A stretch of DNA of 64,000 nucleotides, taken from contig BMWJ01000010.1 in NCBI GenBank assembly GCA_014651175.1, forward strand, positions 62,001 through 126,000. The letters are read 5' to 3'. The notes under the pieces were generated by a model. That model saw nothing but the letters and a program-made list of their open reading frames with translations. It did not search any database and was not told the DNA's origin. The stretch comes from Streptomyces clavifer (lineage in GTDB: Bacteria; Actinomycetota; Actinomycetes; Streptomycetales; Streptomycetaceae). This document shows, in pieces, positions 37,139-44,786 of the stretch (position 1 is the stretch's first letter; the number at the start of each line of letters is the position of its first letter). The translations under genes were made by a program, and so were the position numbers.

Positions 37139-37316
37139 GACGGGCGGGCCGCATCGGGCCGGGCGGGAGCCCGCACGGAGCGAGTGGCCCTCGGGGGCGG
37201 CGCCGTGACCGGGCGCGGCGGAGGGGTGCCTGTGATCGTACGGGCGGGACCCGGAAGGGGGCGCGCGGCCCGCAGGCCGCGTGACGGATCCGCCGGGCGT
37301 GCCGTCCCGGGCCGGT

Positions 37317-37970
37317 CTACGCCCCGAGGCCGGCGTCGCGGGCCAGCAGTGCGGCCTGCACCCTGTTCTCGCACTCCAGCTTGGCGAGGATGCGGCTCAC
37401 ATACGTCTTCACGGTGGCCTCGCTCATGTGGATCCGCTGGCCGGCGTCCGCGTTGGACAGGCCCTCGCCCAGCAGGGCCAGGACGTCCCGTTCGCGTTCC
37501 GTCAGCTTCTCCAGCCGGCTGCGGGCCTGTTCCGCGCGGTGGGCGGTGCCGCCGGACGCCAGCGAGTCCACGACGTGCCGGGTGGCGCCGGGCGACAGAT
37601 AGGCGTGCCCGGCCGCCGCCGCCCGTACCGCCCGCATGAGCTCCGCCGGTGCGGAGTCCTTCAGCAGGAAGCCCGCGCTCCCCCCGGTCAGGGCCCGTAG
37701 GACGTTCTGGCGTTCCCCGAACGTGGTCAGGATCAGCACCCGCACCTCGGGCACGGTCCGGCGCAGCTCGGCCAGGGCCGTCAGCCCGTCCATGACCGGC
37801 ATCTGGATGTCGAGCAGCGCCACGTCGACGCGCTGGGACCGGGCCAGTTCGACCGCCTCGCGGCCGTCGGCCGCCTCCGCGACGACATCGATGTCGTCGG
37901 CCGAGGAGAGGATCATCCTGATTCCGGCCCGGATGAGCGGCTCGTCGTCCGTCACAAGAACCCTGATCAC
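37317..37970 (-). CDS. NarL/LuxR-family response regulator
   Basis: The 217-residue protein has a receiver domain with VTDDEP acidic pocket, the phosphoacceptor Asp in VDVALLDIQMPVMDG and the conserved Lys in FLLKDSAP. The C-terminal LuxR helix-turn-helix is LTERERDVLALLGEGLSN then MSEATVKTYVSRILAKL. It sits 92 bp downstream of the sensor kinase gene and should receive phosphate from it. Targets are unknown. Confidence 0.95.
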   Translation of the reverse strand: MIRVLVTDDEPLIRAGIRMILSSADDIDVVAEAADGREAVELARSQRVDVALLDIQMPVMDGLTALAELRRTVPEVRVLILTTFGERQNVLRALTGGSAGFLLKDSAPAELMRAVRAAAAGHAYLSPGATRHVVDSLASGGTAHRAEQARSRLEKLTERERDVLALLGEGLSNADAGQRIHMSEATVKTYVSRILAKLECENRVQAALLARDAGLGA

Positions 37971-38062
37971 GACTCTCCCGAACGGTCCTGAGCGGTCGTA
38001 CCTGCCGGCACCGGTTCATCATCCCCGATCGGGTGCCCGGCCGGAAACCCGTGCAGGGAACC

Positions 38063-39856
38063 TCAGTTCGTCTCGAAGGACTTCTTCTCGATCAGCTTGC
38101 CGTCCTTGAAGCAGAACCGGAACACCGGCTCCGCGTCCAAGTCGCTCCCGAACTCGGTGGAGAGAAGCGTGAGACACGTCGACCCCTCCGGCTCGGGCGG
38201 CGCGCCCTTGCCCATGTCGCTGTTCAGGATCGAGTCGCCGCTGGGCAGTTGCTTCCGGACCTCCGACTCCGACCGGCCCACCTCCACGGCCTCGTACTGC
38301 TTGGGCTCGATCATGGCGGCGTCCGCCTCACGCATGAGGAAGATGCCCCCGACGACCACCCCGATCACCAGCAGCACGGCGACGAGCACCGCGACCCCGC
38401 AGCCGATGGCTATGCCGTTGCCCCTCTTGGTCCTGCTCATGGTCCTGGCCAACTCCTTCGGGAATTCATTCCACTCGGTGACCGGATCACTTTCACCTGC
38501 GGAGCCCTTCGAGCTCTGCGCCCGAAAGTCGTTCGTGGGCGCGACGAACGTCGCCGTGGCGTCGTCGGGCGGCGGGCTCGGGAAGCCGTCTCCCGGCGAC
38601 GTGTAGGGCAGGACACCCGCCAGCCGGAAGCCGCCGTCCGCCACCGGGCCCGCGTGCACCATGCCGCCGACGAGCCGGGCCCGCTCCTCCAGCCCCGTCA
38701 GCCCCTGGCAGCCGCTCGCCACACTGCCGCTCACCGGCTCCACCGCCGGACCGTTGGCGACCTCCACGACCAGCGAGTCCGGTTCGTACCGCAGTCCGAT
38801 GGTGATCGAGGCCCCCGGGGCGTGCTTGTGCGCATTGGTCAGGCCCTCCTGGACCAGGCGGTACGCCGCGTGGTCGGCGGTCGGGGCGAGCGGACGCACG
38901 TCGCCCGAGCGCCGCACCTCCACGGCTGTCCCCGCCCTCCGGGACGCCTCGGCCAGCCCGTCGATGCCGGTCACCCCGCGGGACGGTGTCCCGGGGTCCT
39001 CATCGCCCGCGTCGGAGGGCTGCGGCGATCCCGCGGTACTGTCCCGCAGCACGCCCACCACGTCGCGCAGTTCGTGCATCGCGGCCACCGACGCCTCGCG
39101 CAGCACCCCGACGGCCTCGCGCTGCTGCCCCGTCAGCTCCCGGTCCACCTCCAGGGCGCCGGTGTGCACCGCGATCAGGGCGAGCTGGTGGCCGAGGCTG
39201 TCGTGCATGTCCTGCGCGATGCGCTGACGTTCCCGTATCCGGGCGTGCCCGGCGATCATGGCCCGCTCGCGCAGGAGTTGCGCGTTGTACTCGCGCAGGG
39301 TGTCGGTCAAGGTGCGGCGCTGCGACCAGTAACGCCCCGCGAGGCCGGGCACGATGATCGAGACCAGCAGGAACAGCCCGCTGAAGATCAGCAGCGACGG
39401 TGAGAGGTAGGGCTCCGACGCGGCGGTCAGACCGAGCGTGAGTCCATAGGCGAGGGCGAAGACACCGACCGCCCTGCCGAGGCCGTCGATCCGCCGCCCG
39501 GCCGACCAGGAGACGACGAGGAAGAGCGGCCCGAGAGCACCGAACGGCACGACGCCGACAGCGGTCAACAGCAGTACGGACGCGGGGAGTACCCGGCGCA
39601 GGGGCGACAACAGCCCGGCCGCCAGCCCGACGCCGACGGCCTGCAGTGCCCCGTCGTCGCCCAGGAATCCGGTGCCCGTCGCCAGCAGCGCGAGGGTCAG
39701 GCTCAGGAGCGATTCGCCCACGACGCGCCCTACGGACCACATGCCGGGCGCGAAGAGGGCACGCCCCGGCACGGTCGGCCGGAACGCCCGGCGCGGCCTC
39801 ACCGCCGGTGCGTCGGGGGCGGGTGGCGCGGGGGTGAGGGAATCCAGACGAGTCAC
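38063..39856 (-). CDS. NarL-type sensor histidine kinase with an extra C-terminal membrane helix and outer domain
   Basis: From GTG 39856 the protein is 597 aa. It has about six N-terminal membrane helices, a HisKA_3 dimerisation helix with the phospho-His in RERQRIAQDMHDSLGHQLAL, and a HATPase domain (YRLVQEGLTNAHKHAPG, GLTGLEERARLVGG). Unusually, after the ATPase domain a polar linker leads to another membrane helix (IAIGCGVAVLVAVLLVIGVV) and an outer domain of about 90 residues, with YEAVEVGRSESEVRKQL recalling the SmpA/OmlA fold and two Cys that could form a disulfide. The kinase core phosphorylates the downstream regulator. The start is uncertain because no clear ribosome site is seen. 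Confidence 0.88.
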   Translation of the reverse strand: MTRLDSLTPAPPAPDAPAVRPRRAFRPTVPGRALFAPGMWSVGRVVGESLLSLTLALLATGTGFLGDDGALQAVGVGLAAGLLSPLRRVLPASVLLLTAVGVVPFGALGPLFLVVSWSAGRRIDGLGRAVGVFALAYGLTLGLTAASEPYLSPSLLIFSGLFLLVSIIVPGLAGRYWSQRRTLTDTLREYNAQLLRERAMIAGHARIRERQRIAQDMHDSLGHQLALIAVHTGALEVDRELTGQQREAVGVLREASVAAMHELRDVVGVLRDSTAGSPQPSDAGDEDPGTPSRGVTGIDGLAEASRRAGTAVEVRRSGDVRPLAPTADHAAYRLVQEGLTNAHKHAPGASITIGLRYEPDSLVVEVANGPAVEPVSGSVASGCQGLTGLEERARLVGGMVHAGPVADGGFRLAGVLPYTSPGDGFPSPPPDDATATFVAPTNDFRAQSSKGSAGESDPVTEWNEFPKELARTMSRTKRGNGIAIGCGVAVLVAVLLVIGVVVGGIFLMREADAAMIEPKQYEAVEVGRSESEVRKQLPSGDSILNSDMGKGAPPEPEGSTCLTLLSTEFGSDLDAEPVFRFCFKDGKLIEKKSFETN

Positions 39857-40178
39857 GCGCCCACGGTAGAGAACCCGGCCGGGCACCGCTGTGGCCTTTG
39901 GTCGCGACGACCGACGACGAAAGTCGTCGGTCCGTTCCGGCGGGACGGCTCAGGACTCCGACGCAACTGACAGGGGGCCGAGGAGAGGGCCGCCCATGGC
40001 GGTCGGGGGGCGGTCCACAGCAGTGGGTGAACGAGCACGGTCCCGCCTCCGCCGCACGGGCCCGGCGACTGACTGTGACGCCCGTGCAGGTGTTGGAACT
40101 GCGCATCTTCCGTGAGGGCATCGAATTGAGCACGCTGAGTAGGCATAGCCGCTACCCGGTGTGGAAATGGGGAAGATC
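39857..40178. other. Spacer between sensor kinase and small genes
   Basis: No convincing gene. It contains the hairpin at 39909-39932. A short plus-strand frame ending at 40182 with LELRIFREGIELSTL-like sequence may be a gene remnant but has no recognisable start or homologue. Confidence 0.4.
39909..39932. promoter_or_regulatory. GAAA-loop hairpin / palindrome upstream of the sensor kinase
   Basis: GACCGACGAC and GTCGTCGGTC form a perfect 10-bp stem around GAAA, 53 bp before the kinase start. As DNA it is a good operator for the response regulator; as RNA it would be a stable tetraloop hairpin. Confidence 0.5.
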
Positions 40179-40436
40179 ATGATGACGGCTACGGAACGGC
40201 GCGAAGAGGCAGCGGCGAGAGTGCGGGCTGCGAAGGACGCCGTGGCGCGGCTCTGGGCCGGATCGGCCGGGGTCTGTGTGACGCTGCCGTCGCCGCGGAC
40301 CGCCCCGGTGGCGTACGCGGGCGATCGGCCGGCACCGCCGACCGGACCCGGCCGGTGCGCGATCGGCACGGTTCCGCGGCTGGGCGCCGGCGTGTGGGAC
40401 GAGAAGCGGGATGCGGTGGCGGCTCATGGCGGTTGA
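40179..40436 (+). CDS. Small hypothetical protein, 85 aa
   Basis: From ATG 40179 after GGGGAAG the protein starts MMTATERREEAAARVRAAKD with an amphipathic basic helix, then a Pro/Gly/Ala-rich tail. No domain is recognised. It overlaps the next small gene, which supports a two-gene unit. Coding bias is moderate, so it may not be real. Confidence 0.45.
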   Translation: MMTATERREEAAARVRAAKDAVARLWAGSAGVCVTLPSPRTAPVAYAGDRPAPPTGPGRCAIGTVPRLGAGVWDEKRDAVAAHGG

Positions 40437-40659
40437 GGGCCTCGAACCGTGCATGCCGAAGCCCGGTTCGTTCGCGATGGACGTCCGGGACGGGCGGGTG
40501 GGCCGTGTGATGGGGCGTGTCGGGCCGTACGTGCAGCTGCGTCCGCCGGGGGGTGGCGCGGAGTGGGACTGCCCGCCCGAAGCCGTCCGGGCGGCTCCGC
40601 CGGGGCTCGTGCTGAGGGCTCGGGTGAAGGAGATCAACCGGGAGGGAAGGCTGCCGTGA
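40426..40659 (+). CDS. Small conserved hypothetical protein, 77 aa
   Basis: From ATG 40426 (or 40411, five residues longer) the protein contains a compact block VGRVMGRVGPYVQLRPPGGG followed by EWDCPPEAVR, a pattern I recall in small streptomycete proteins of unknown function. It looks like a short beta-barrel or SH3-like fold. It overlaps the upstream small gene by 11 bp. No function can be given. Confidence 0.6.
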   Translation: MAVEGLEPCMPKPGSFAMDVRDGRVGRVMGRVGPYVQLRPPGGGAEWDCPPEAVRAAPPGLVLRARVKEINREGRLP

Positions 40660-40821
40660 GAGGGCTGCCGTGAGGGGGCTGCCGTGAGGGGGCTGGGCCC
40701 GACGTCGCCGGTGCGGCCGCTGTGCGCCGCACCGGCGATATCCGTCCGCGCAGCTGAACGGCGGGGGTCCGCCCGTGTTGTCCGGGTGGACCCCCGCCTC
40801 TGATGCGGGGTGCTGCCTACC

Positions 40822-41175
40822 TCACGTGAGGCGGTGGCTGGTGTAGTAGCTGTCCAGCTGGGCGTGGTAGCCCGGGTCGCCCGTGTGCTTGTGCTTGTCG
40901 AACTCCGGAGAATCCTTGATCTGGTCCTTGGTCAGGTCCACGAAGATCGTCCGGTTCTCGGTGTCCACGGCCTTGATCGTGCCCGCCGGAAGCAGGACGT
41001 CCTTGCCGAAGATCCAGACACCGGTGTCGACGACGAGGTAGGCCGAGCCGACCTCGTCCGAGTGCTTGTCGACCTTTCCGACGCTGCCGTCGGTCGCCTC
41101 GACCGAATAGCCGATCAGGTCGGCGCCGGCGGTGTGACCGCTTGTCGGCTTATAACCCCACAGGTGGTCGCTCAT
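40822..41175 (-). CDS. PRC-barrel domain protein
   Basis: ATG at 41175 is preferred over 41178 because AAAGGAG is then 6 nt away. The 117-residue protein MSDHLWGYKPTSGHTAGADL is followed by a PRC-barrel core (IGYSVEATDGSVGKVDKHSD, YLVVDTGVWIFGKDVLLPAG, IKAVDTENRTIFVDLTKDQI). PRC barrels bind RNA-processing, photosynthetic or stress partners; streptomycete copies are often stress-induced. It lies downstream of a 56-residue hydrophobic protein gene and belongs to a cassette that was duplicated. Confidence 0.9.
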   Translation of the reverse strand: MSDHLWGYKPTSGHTAGADLIGYSVEATDGSVGKVDKHSDEVGSAYLVVDTGVWIFGKDVLLPAGTIKAVDTENRTIFVDLTKDQIKDSPEFDKHKHTGDPGYHAQLDSYYTSHRLT

Positions 41176-41272
41176 CATTGGCTCCTTTCGTGACGGTTCA
41201 TTCGGTGTTCGTAGGTTCGCGTGCCCGGCTTTCCGGGGTTCACACACCTCGAATTATTTTGTTCTGAGGAAT

Positions 41273-41309
41273 GTGTACGGCCCGTGCCATCCGGGTCCGG
41301 GCCCTACAC
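41273..41309 (-). terminator. Terminator of hydrophobic protein gene 1
   Basis: GTGTACGGCCCG (41273-41284) pairs with CGGGCCCTACAC (41298-41309) with one C-C mismatch. It is 21 bp downstream of the stop on the minus strand. Confidence 0.75.
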
Positions 41310-41320
41310 GTCAGTGCTGG

Positions 41321-41560
41321 TGAAAGTGTTCTACCAGCGGTACCAACGGCCACGTCGGCCGCCGCTCGCGGTCGGGCGGACAACGAATCCGATCAGCCAG
41401 ACCACAAGAACGATTATGGCGATCCACCACAGTGCCTTGAGTGCGAATCCGGCACCGAAGAGGATCAGGGCGAGCAGAAGAACAAGAAGCAGGGGAACCA
41501 TTGTTATCAACCTCCGACGCATCTGGTGCCCGGCAATCAATTGCCTACACACGGAAGTTC
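41321..41560. repeat. Direct duplication, copy 1 (with copy 2 at 42138-42376)
   Basis: About 240 bp that covers the hydrophobic protein gene and its upstream region recurs 817 bp further on with high identity, for example GTGCTGGTGAA(A/G)GTGTTCT at the start and CAACCTCCGACGC at the other end. Together with a PRC-like remnant between the copies it records a cassette duplication. Confidence 0.85.
41331..41501 (-). CDS. Hydrophobic membrane mini-protein, copy 1 (56 aa)
   Basis: This short gene has GGAGG 9 nt before its ATG. The product begins MVPLLLVLLLALILFGAGFA, has two closely spaced membrane segments, and ends in the basic aromatic tail RRGRWYRW. It is identical to copy 2 at 51 of 56 positions. 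Small proteins of this type recur in streptomycetes next to PRC-barrel or stress genes; function unknown. The conserved ribosome site and substitutions that keep hydrophobicity argue it is translated. Confidence 0.8.
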   Translation of the reverse strand: MVPLLLVLLLALILFGAGFALKALWWIAIIVLVVWLIGFVVRPTASGGRRGRWYRW

Positions 41561-41718
41561 GGACGGATTCCAGAGGCGGATCCGGGTGCCCCGTCCACGT
41601 CTGGTTCCGGCCTCCTCGCACCGCGGGTGATCGCCGTCCGGACCGACCGCCGCTGCCCCCGGCGTGAGGCGCGGACCGGAGTCCGGTGTCGCCCGGCCGC
41701 CTCGCGGAGCTCGCTCCG

Positions 41719-41985
41719 GGTGAGGCGGTGACCGCCGACGCGGTTCGCGATACGCGCGATCGCCGGGGCAGCACAGTGTGGTGCCGCGTATGCGGGGTGG
41801 CCGGTGACCTGGGCGTTGCGGCGATTCTCGGCGGGTCGAGGCTGTGGCCGGGCGGCAGCGCCCGGCGCGCACGCTCGCCGGCCTTCCGGTGTCTGCGTCT
41901 GCTGCTTCCGGCTGCCGCCTCGGACGACCGGCCGGTCAGGTCGGCGCCGGTGGTGCGCGCTTGCCGCCGGCAGCCCCACAGGAAT
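41719..41985 (-). pseudogene. Decayed second copy of the PRC-barrel gene
   Basis: Reading from 41985 downward, RFLWGCRRQARTTGADLTG then RSSEAAAGSS aligns with residues 3-32 of the intact PRC-barrel protein (DHLWGYKPTSGHTAGADLIG, YSVEATDGSV). In another frame ENR (near 41829) and the terminal HRLT (ending 41719) occur in the same order as in the intact gene, with deletions of roughly 50 and 25 bp between landmarks. The upstream TCGTGAC..ATTC and GCGTGCC landmarks are also kept. Frameshifts make it non-functional. Confidence 0.75.
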
Positions 41986-42082
41986 CGTCGGGGCTGCCGG
42001 TCTCTCGTGACAGCCATTCACGCTCTGAGTCCTGCGTGCCCTGTTACGGATCTGCGAGCCCGTGGGTCGACGGGAAAAGGGA

Positions 42083-42125
42083 ATGCGAATGGGGTCCGGA
42101 TATGAAGTCCGGACCCCATTCGCAT
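42083..42125 (-). terminator. Terminator of hydrophobic protein gene 2
   Basis: A perfect 18-bp stem (42083-42100 with 42108-42125) and a 7-nt loop TATGAAG lies 22 bp after the stop on the minus strand. The rest of 41502-42147 holds only the PRC remnant. Confidence 0.9.
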
Positions 42126-42137
42126 CAACCGTGCTGG

Positions 42138-42376
42138 TGAAGGTGTTCTACCAGCGGTACCACCGGCCGCGTCGGCCACCGCTCGCAGTCGGGCGGACGA
42201 TGAATCCGAGCACCCAGACCACGAGGACGATTACTGCGATCCACCACAGTGCCTCGAGCGCGAATCCGGCACCGAAGAGGATCAGGGCGAGCAGAAGAAC
42301 AAGAAGCAGGGGAACCATTGTTATCAACCTCCGACGCTTCTGGTGCCCCTGAATGAATCGCCTACACCACGTGGTT
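42138..42376. repeat. Direct duplication, copy 2
   Basis: This is the second copy of the 41321-41560 repeat, carrying its own intact 56-codon gene and terminator. Confidence 0.85.
42148..42318 (-). CDS. Hydrophobic membrane mini-protein, copy 2 (56 aa)
   Basis: The product differs from copy 1 only at K22E, I29V, L36V, I37L and V40I, all but the first conservative within membrane helices. It keeps the RPTASGGRRGRWYRW tail and the GGAGG site. Retention of both copies while the linked PRC copy decayed suggests selection for dosage or for slightly different partners. Confidence 0.8.
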   Translation of the reverse strand: MVPLLLVLLLALILFGAGFALEALWWIAVIVLVVWVLGFIVRPTASGGRRGRWYRW

Positions 42377-42394
42377 ACACATTCTTTACCGTGT

Positions 42395-42799
42395 TCAGAA
42401 CCACGGAGCCGATGCCGCGCGCAGGGACTCGACGGCCTCGGCCAGCCCCGCCACGGATGCGAGGGCACCGGAGACCGCGTAGAAGGCCCGCCGGACACGG
42501 CCCCGCGCGGGCTCATCGGCCTCGCCGGAGGCGGGGACGGCTTCCTCCATCTCGGCCAGTGCCGACTCGGCGTCCGCCGCGGCGCCGGCGGGCAGCTCCC
42601 CGGGGTCGAGGGCCCGTAGCCGGAGGCGCAGCTCCTCCACCGCCTGCCGCAGCTGCGCGAGCTCGGGGGTCTCCGTCGCCGGGACGCCTACGTGCTGGAC
42701 CATGTCCGCCCGGCTGTTGTCGCCGGTCTGGACGATGCCGTTGATCGTGCCGCCGGAAACGTTGATGCTGCGCGTGCTGCCGTCCTGCGGAGTCGTCAT
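42395..42799 (-). CDS. Small protein with N-terminal amyloid-like motif and helical domain
   Basis: The 134-residue protein starts with a polar leader, then residues 12-31 INVSGGTINGIVQTGDNSRA, a motif with the VQxG core seen in RHIM-like amyloid signalling motifs. From about residue 45 it is helical and acidic (LAQLRQAVEELRLRLRALDP), probably coiled, and ends in a helix with VSGALASVAGLAEAVESL. It starts 4 bp after the stop of the membrane protein whose C-terminus carries the same motif. It resembles streptomycete DUF5955 proteins. A partner in homotypic amyloid assembly is inferred. Confidence 0.8.
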   Translation of the reverse strand: MTTPQDGSTRSINVSGGTINGIVQTGDNSRADMVQHVGVPATETPELAQLRQAVEELRLRLRALDPGELPAGAAADAESALAEMEEAVPASGEADEPARGRVRRAFYAVSGALASVAGLAEAVESLRAASAPWF

Positions 42800-42803
42800 C
42801 CGT

Positions 42804-44726
42804 TCAGCTCCCTTGCGTGGAGCCGCGGTCGGGCCTCGGCCCGACGCGCGGCTGCGGTGTGGTGATCGTCTGGTGGCTGGCCCGTGCGTGGTCGCCCGAC
42901 TGGACGTTGCCGTTGACCGTCCCGCTGACGTGTACCGAGTGGTCGAAGACGATGTTGGCGCGGGCGTTGTACTCCCCGGTGGCGTATCCCGCGTCGCGCA
43001 GGCTCAGGCGTACCGCGGTCAGCGTTCTGGTCTGGATGCTCTTGAGGAAGCGCTGTACGTCCATCTCCTGGAACAACTGCTGGAAGGCGGGTTCCGCGGC
43101 CAGTTCACGCACCGAGCGCTTCGGGCTGTGATCGACCACCTGGTTGGTGGCGCACATGTGCGCGTACCAGGCATGGGAGCGGCCGATCCGGCCTGCGGTC
43201 CGGGAGATGCGGAACAGGTCGATCGGAGCGTCGGACACGACGGTGAACACCGACGCCGATGCGCGCTGCACCAGCTCGAACCAGTCCCACACGCCGTCGG
43301 GGGGCGTCACCCTGTCGATGGCGTGGAAGGCACGGGCGATGGGCGGCAGCAGGAACGCCCGCGACTCCAGGAACAGCAGGCCGCCCTGTACCTGCACCCG
43401 GCTGAAGACGGTGAGGACGACCTCGTTGCCCCAGCTGCCCACCCGGACCGTCAGGTAGTGACGCAGGCGTTCCTGCGCCGCGAGATCCAGGCTGTCCGGC
43501 CACCAGGTCGCGGGAGCGGGGCCGTCCGGCACCCCGCCGAGCTGTACGACGGCCTCCCGCCGGGCGTCCGGCGCCAGCTCCTGGAACGCGGAGTCGGGGC
43601 CCGTGCCGCTCCAGTCCGTCGACGGACCCAGGCGCAGCCCGCTCTTCACGATGTAGTCGTCCACACGGATGCCGTGCATGCGGTCGCCCGGGTACGCGTC
43701 GCCCTCGCCGAGCCGCAGCAGTTCGCGCCGTATCCGCGCGTGGATGAGGGGCACGGTGAACCCGGCGGGCCGGTCGGCAGTCGTGCCGTCCGGCTTGTGG
43801 CTCACGTCGGGGGTCAGCTCGATGGCGAACGACCAGTGGTCCAGCTCGATGCCCGCGCCCACGAAAGGGGCGTAGTCGCTGAAGACGATGTCGGGGTCGG
43901 CCTGCTGCTGCCGCAGTTCCGCCAGCCGGGCGGCGTGCGCGGGGGGATCCTGGCGGACCGGGGTGCGGCCGGTGGCGAACTGGTGCAGGAGCCGGGTGGT
44001 GCGGTGGTGGAAGACCGTCGCCACCACGATCCAGCACACCAGTACCAGCAGAGCGGTGACCAGGGTGAGGTTCAGCTCGTCATTCCTGGTGCAGGAGGAT
44101 TCGCCGACGGCGTTGTACCGGCACACGGACCGGCTGATGAACAGCCCTTCGGCGAACAGGAGCACCGAGGCTGCCAGCACCTGTCCGGCGAGGTAGATGC
44201 TGAGGACCAGGAAGATGAGCGCCCTGATGGCGCGGCCCGCTCCGGTGGGCCGTGCGTTCCCCGGCTCCGTGCTGGGCGCCAGAAAGCCGGCGAGCCCTCT
44301 GGCGACGTACAGGAAGAGGCGGATGTAGAGGACCAGCGCCACCATGGTGAGCGCGCCCGCCATGTCGACGGCCATCAGGAGCAGGGGGAGGCCGAGCAGG
44401 AGGGCTCCGCGGATCCCGGCCTGCCGGCGTGCGATGAAGCACTCCCTGAGGACCGCTGCCAGATCCACCCCGTACGACGGCGGGGGGATGCGGTGCGGAT
44501 TTTCGGCCAGCTCGGTGATCACCGCGTCGCGGAAGGGACGGTCGGTGTGCGCGGCCCCGCACAGATAGGCGGTGGCGTCGCCCGGCGGGTTGCCCGCCTG
44601 CGACCGGATGAGCATGCCGAGCCGGCTCCCGGGATCGAGCAGCGGCGCGACCGGTGGCAGCGGGTCCTGGTCCGGGCGCGGGCCGGGTACGGGGCCCGGC
44701 TCGGGACCGTTCGGCTGGGTCGTCAA
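42804..44726 (-). CDS. Multi-pass membrane protein with large cytoplasmic domain and C-terminal amyloid-like motif
   Basis: TTG at 44726 follows AAGG by 9 nt and gives MTTQPNGPEPGPV (640 aa). After a Pro-rich N-terminus there are about four membrane helices between residues 100 and 265 (for example AIRALIFLVLSIYLAGQVLA and LTLVTALLVLVCWIVVATVF), then a domain of about 330 residues with no known catalytic motif. Near residues 600-616 comes VSGTVNGNVQSGDHARA, matching 12 positions of the motif in the next gene's N-terminus. It could be a membrane sensor that templates assembly of the small protein. Function is unproven. Confidence 0.8.
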   Translation of the reverse strand: MTTQPNGPEPGPVPGPRPDQDPLPPVAPLLDPGSRLGMLIRSQAGNPPGDATAYLCGAAHTDRPFRDAVITELAENPHRIPPPSYGVDLAAVLRECFIARRQAGIRGALLLGLPLLLMAVDMAGALTMVALVLYIRLFLYVARGLAGFLAPSTEPGNARPTGAGRAIRALIFLVLSIYLAGQVLAASVLLFAEGLFISRSVCRYNAVGESSCTRNDELNLTLVTALLVLVCWIVVATVFHHRTTRLLHQFATGRTPVRQDPPAHAARLAELRQQQADPDIVFSDYAPFVGAGIELDHWSFAIELTPDVSHKPDGTTADRPAGFTVPLIHARIRRELLRLGEGDAYPGDRMHGIRVDDYIVKSGLRLGPSTDWSGTGPDSAFQELAPDARREAVVQLGGVPDGPAPATWWPDSLDLAAQERLRHYLTVRVGSWGNEVVLTVFSRVQVQGGLLFLESRAFLLPPIARAFHAIDRVTPPDGVWDWFELVQRASASVFTVVSDAPIDLFRISRTAGRIGRSHAWYAHMCATNQVVDHSPKRSVRELAAEPAFQQLFQEMDVQRFLKSIQTRTLTAVRLSLRDAGYATGEYNARANIVFDHSVHVSGTVNGNVQSGDHARASHQTITTPQPRVGPRPDRGSTQGS

Positions 44727-44786
44727 AGGAGTCGGCCTTCCGTCGGGACGGACAGGGGGGGATGACAGGTGGAGCCGGGCGGACCG

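Noticed and set aside
39898-40182. Short plus-strand frame ending in LELRIFREGIELSTLSRHS
   Set aside because: Part looks protein-like, but there is no ribosome site or domain and the upstream half is low-complexity; it may be a remnant.
41545-42021. 158-codon minus-strand open frame between the mini-protein copies
   Set aside because: It is mixed frame of the decayed PRC copy and lacks a ribosome site, so it is reported as a pseudogene rather than a gene.
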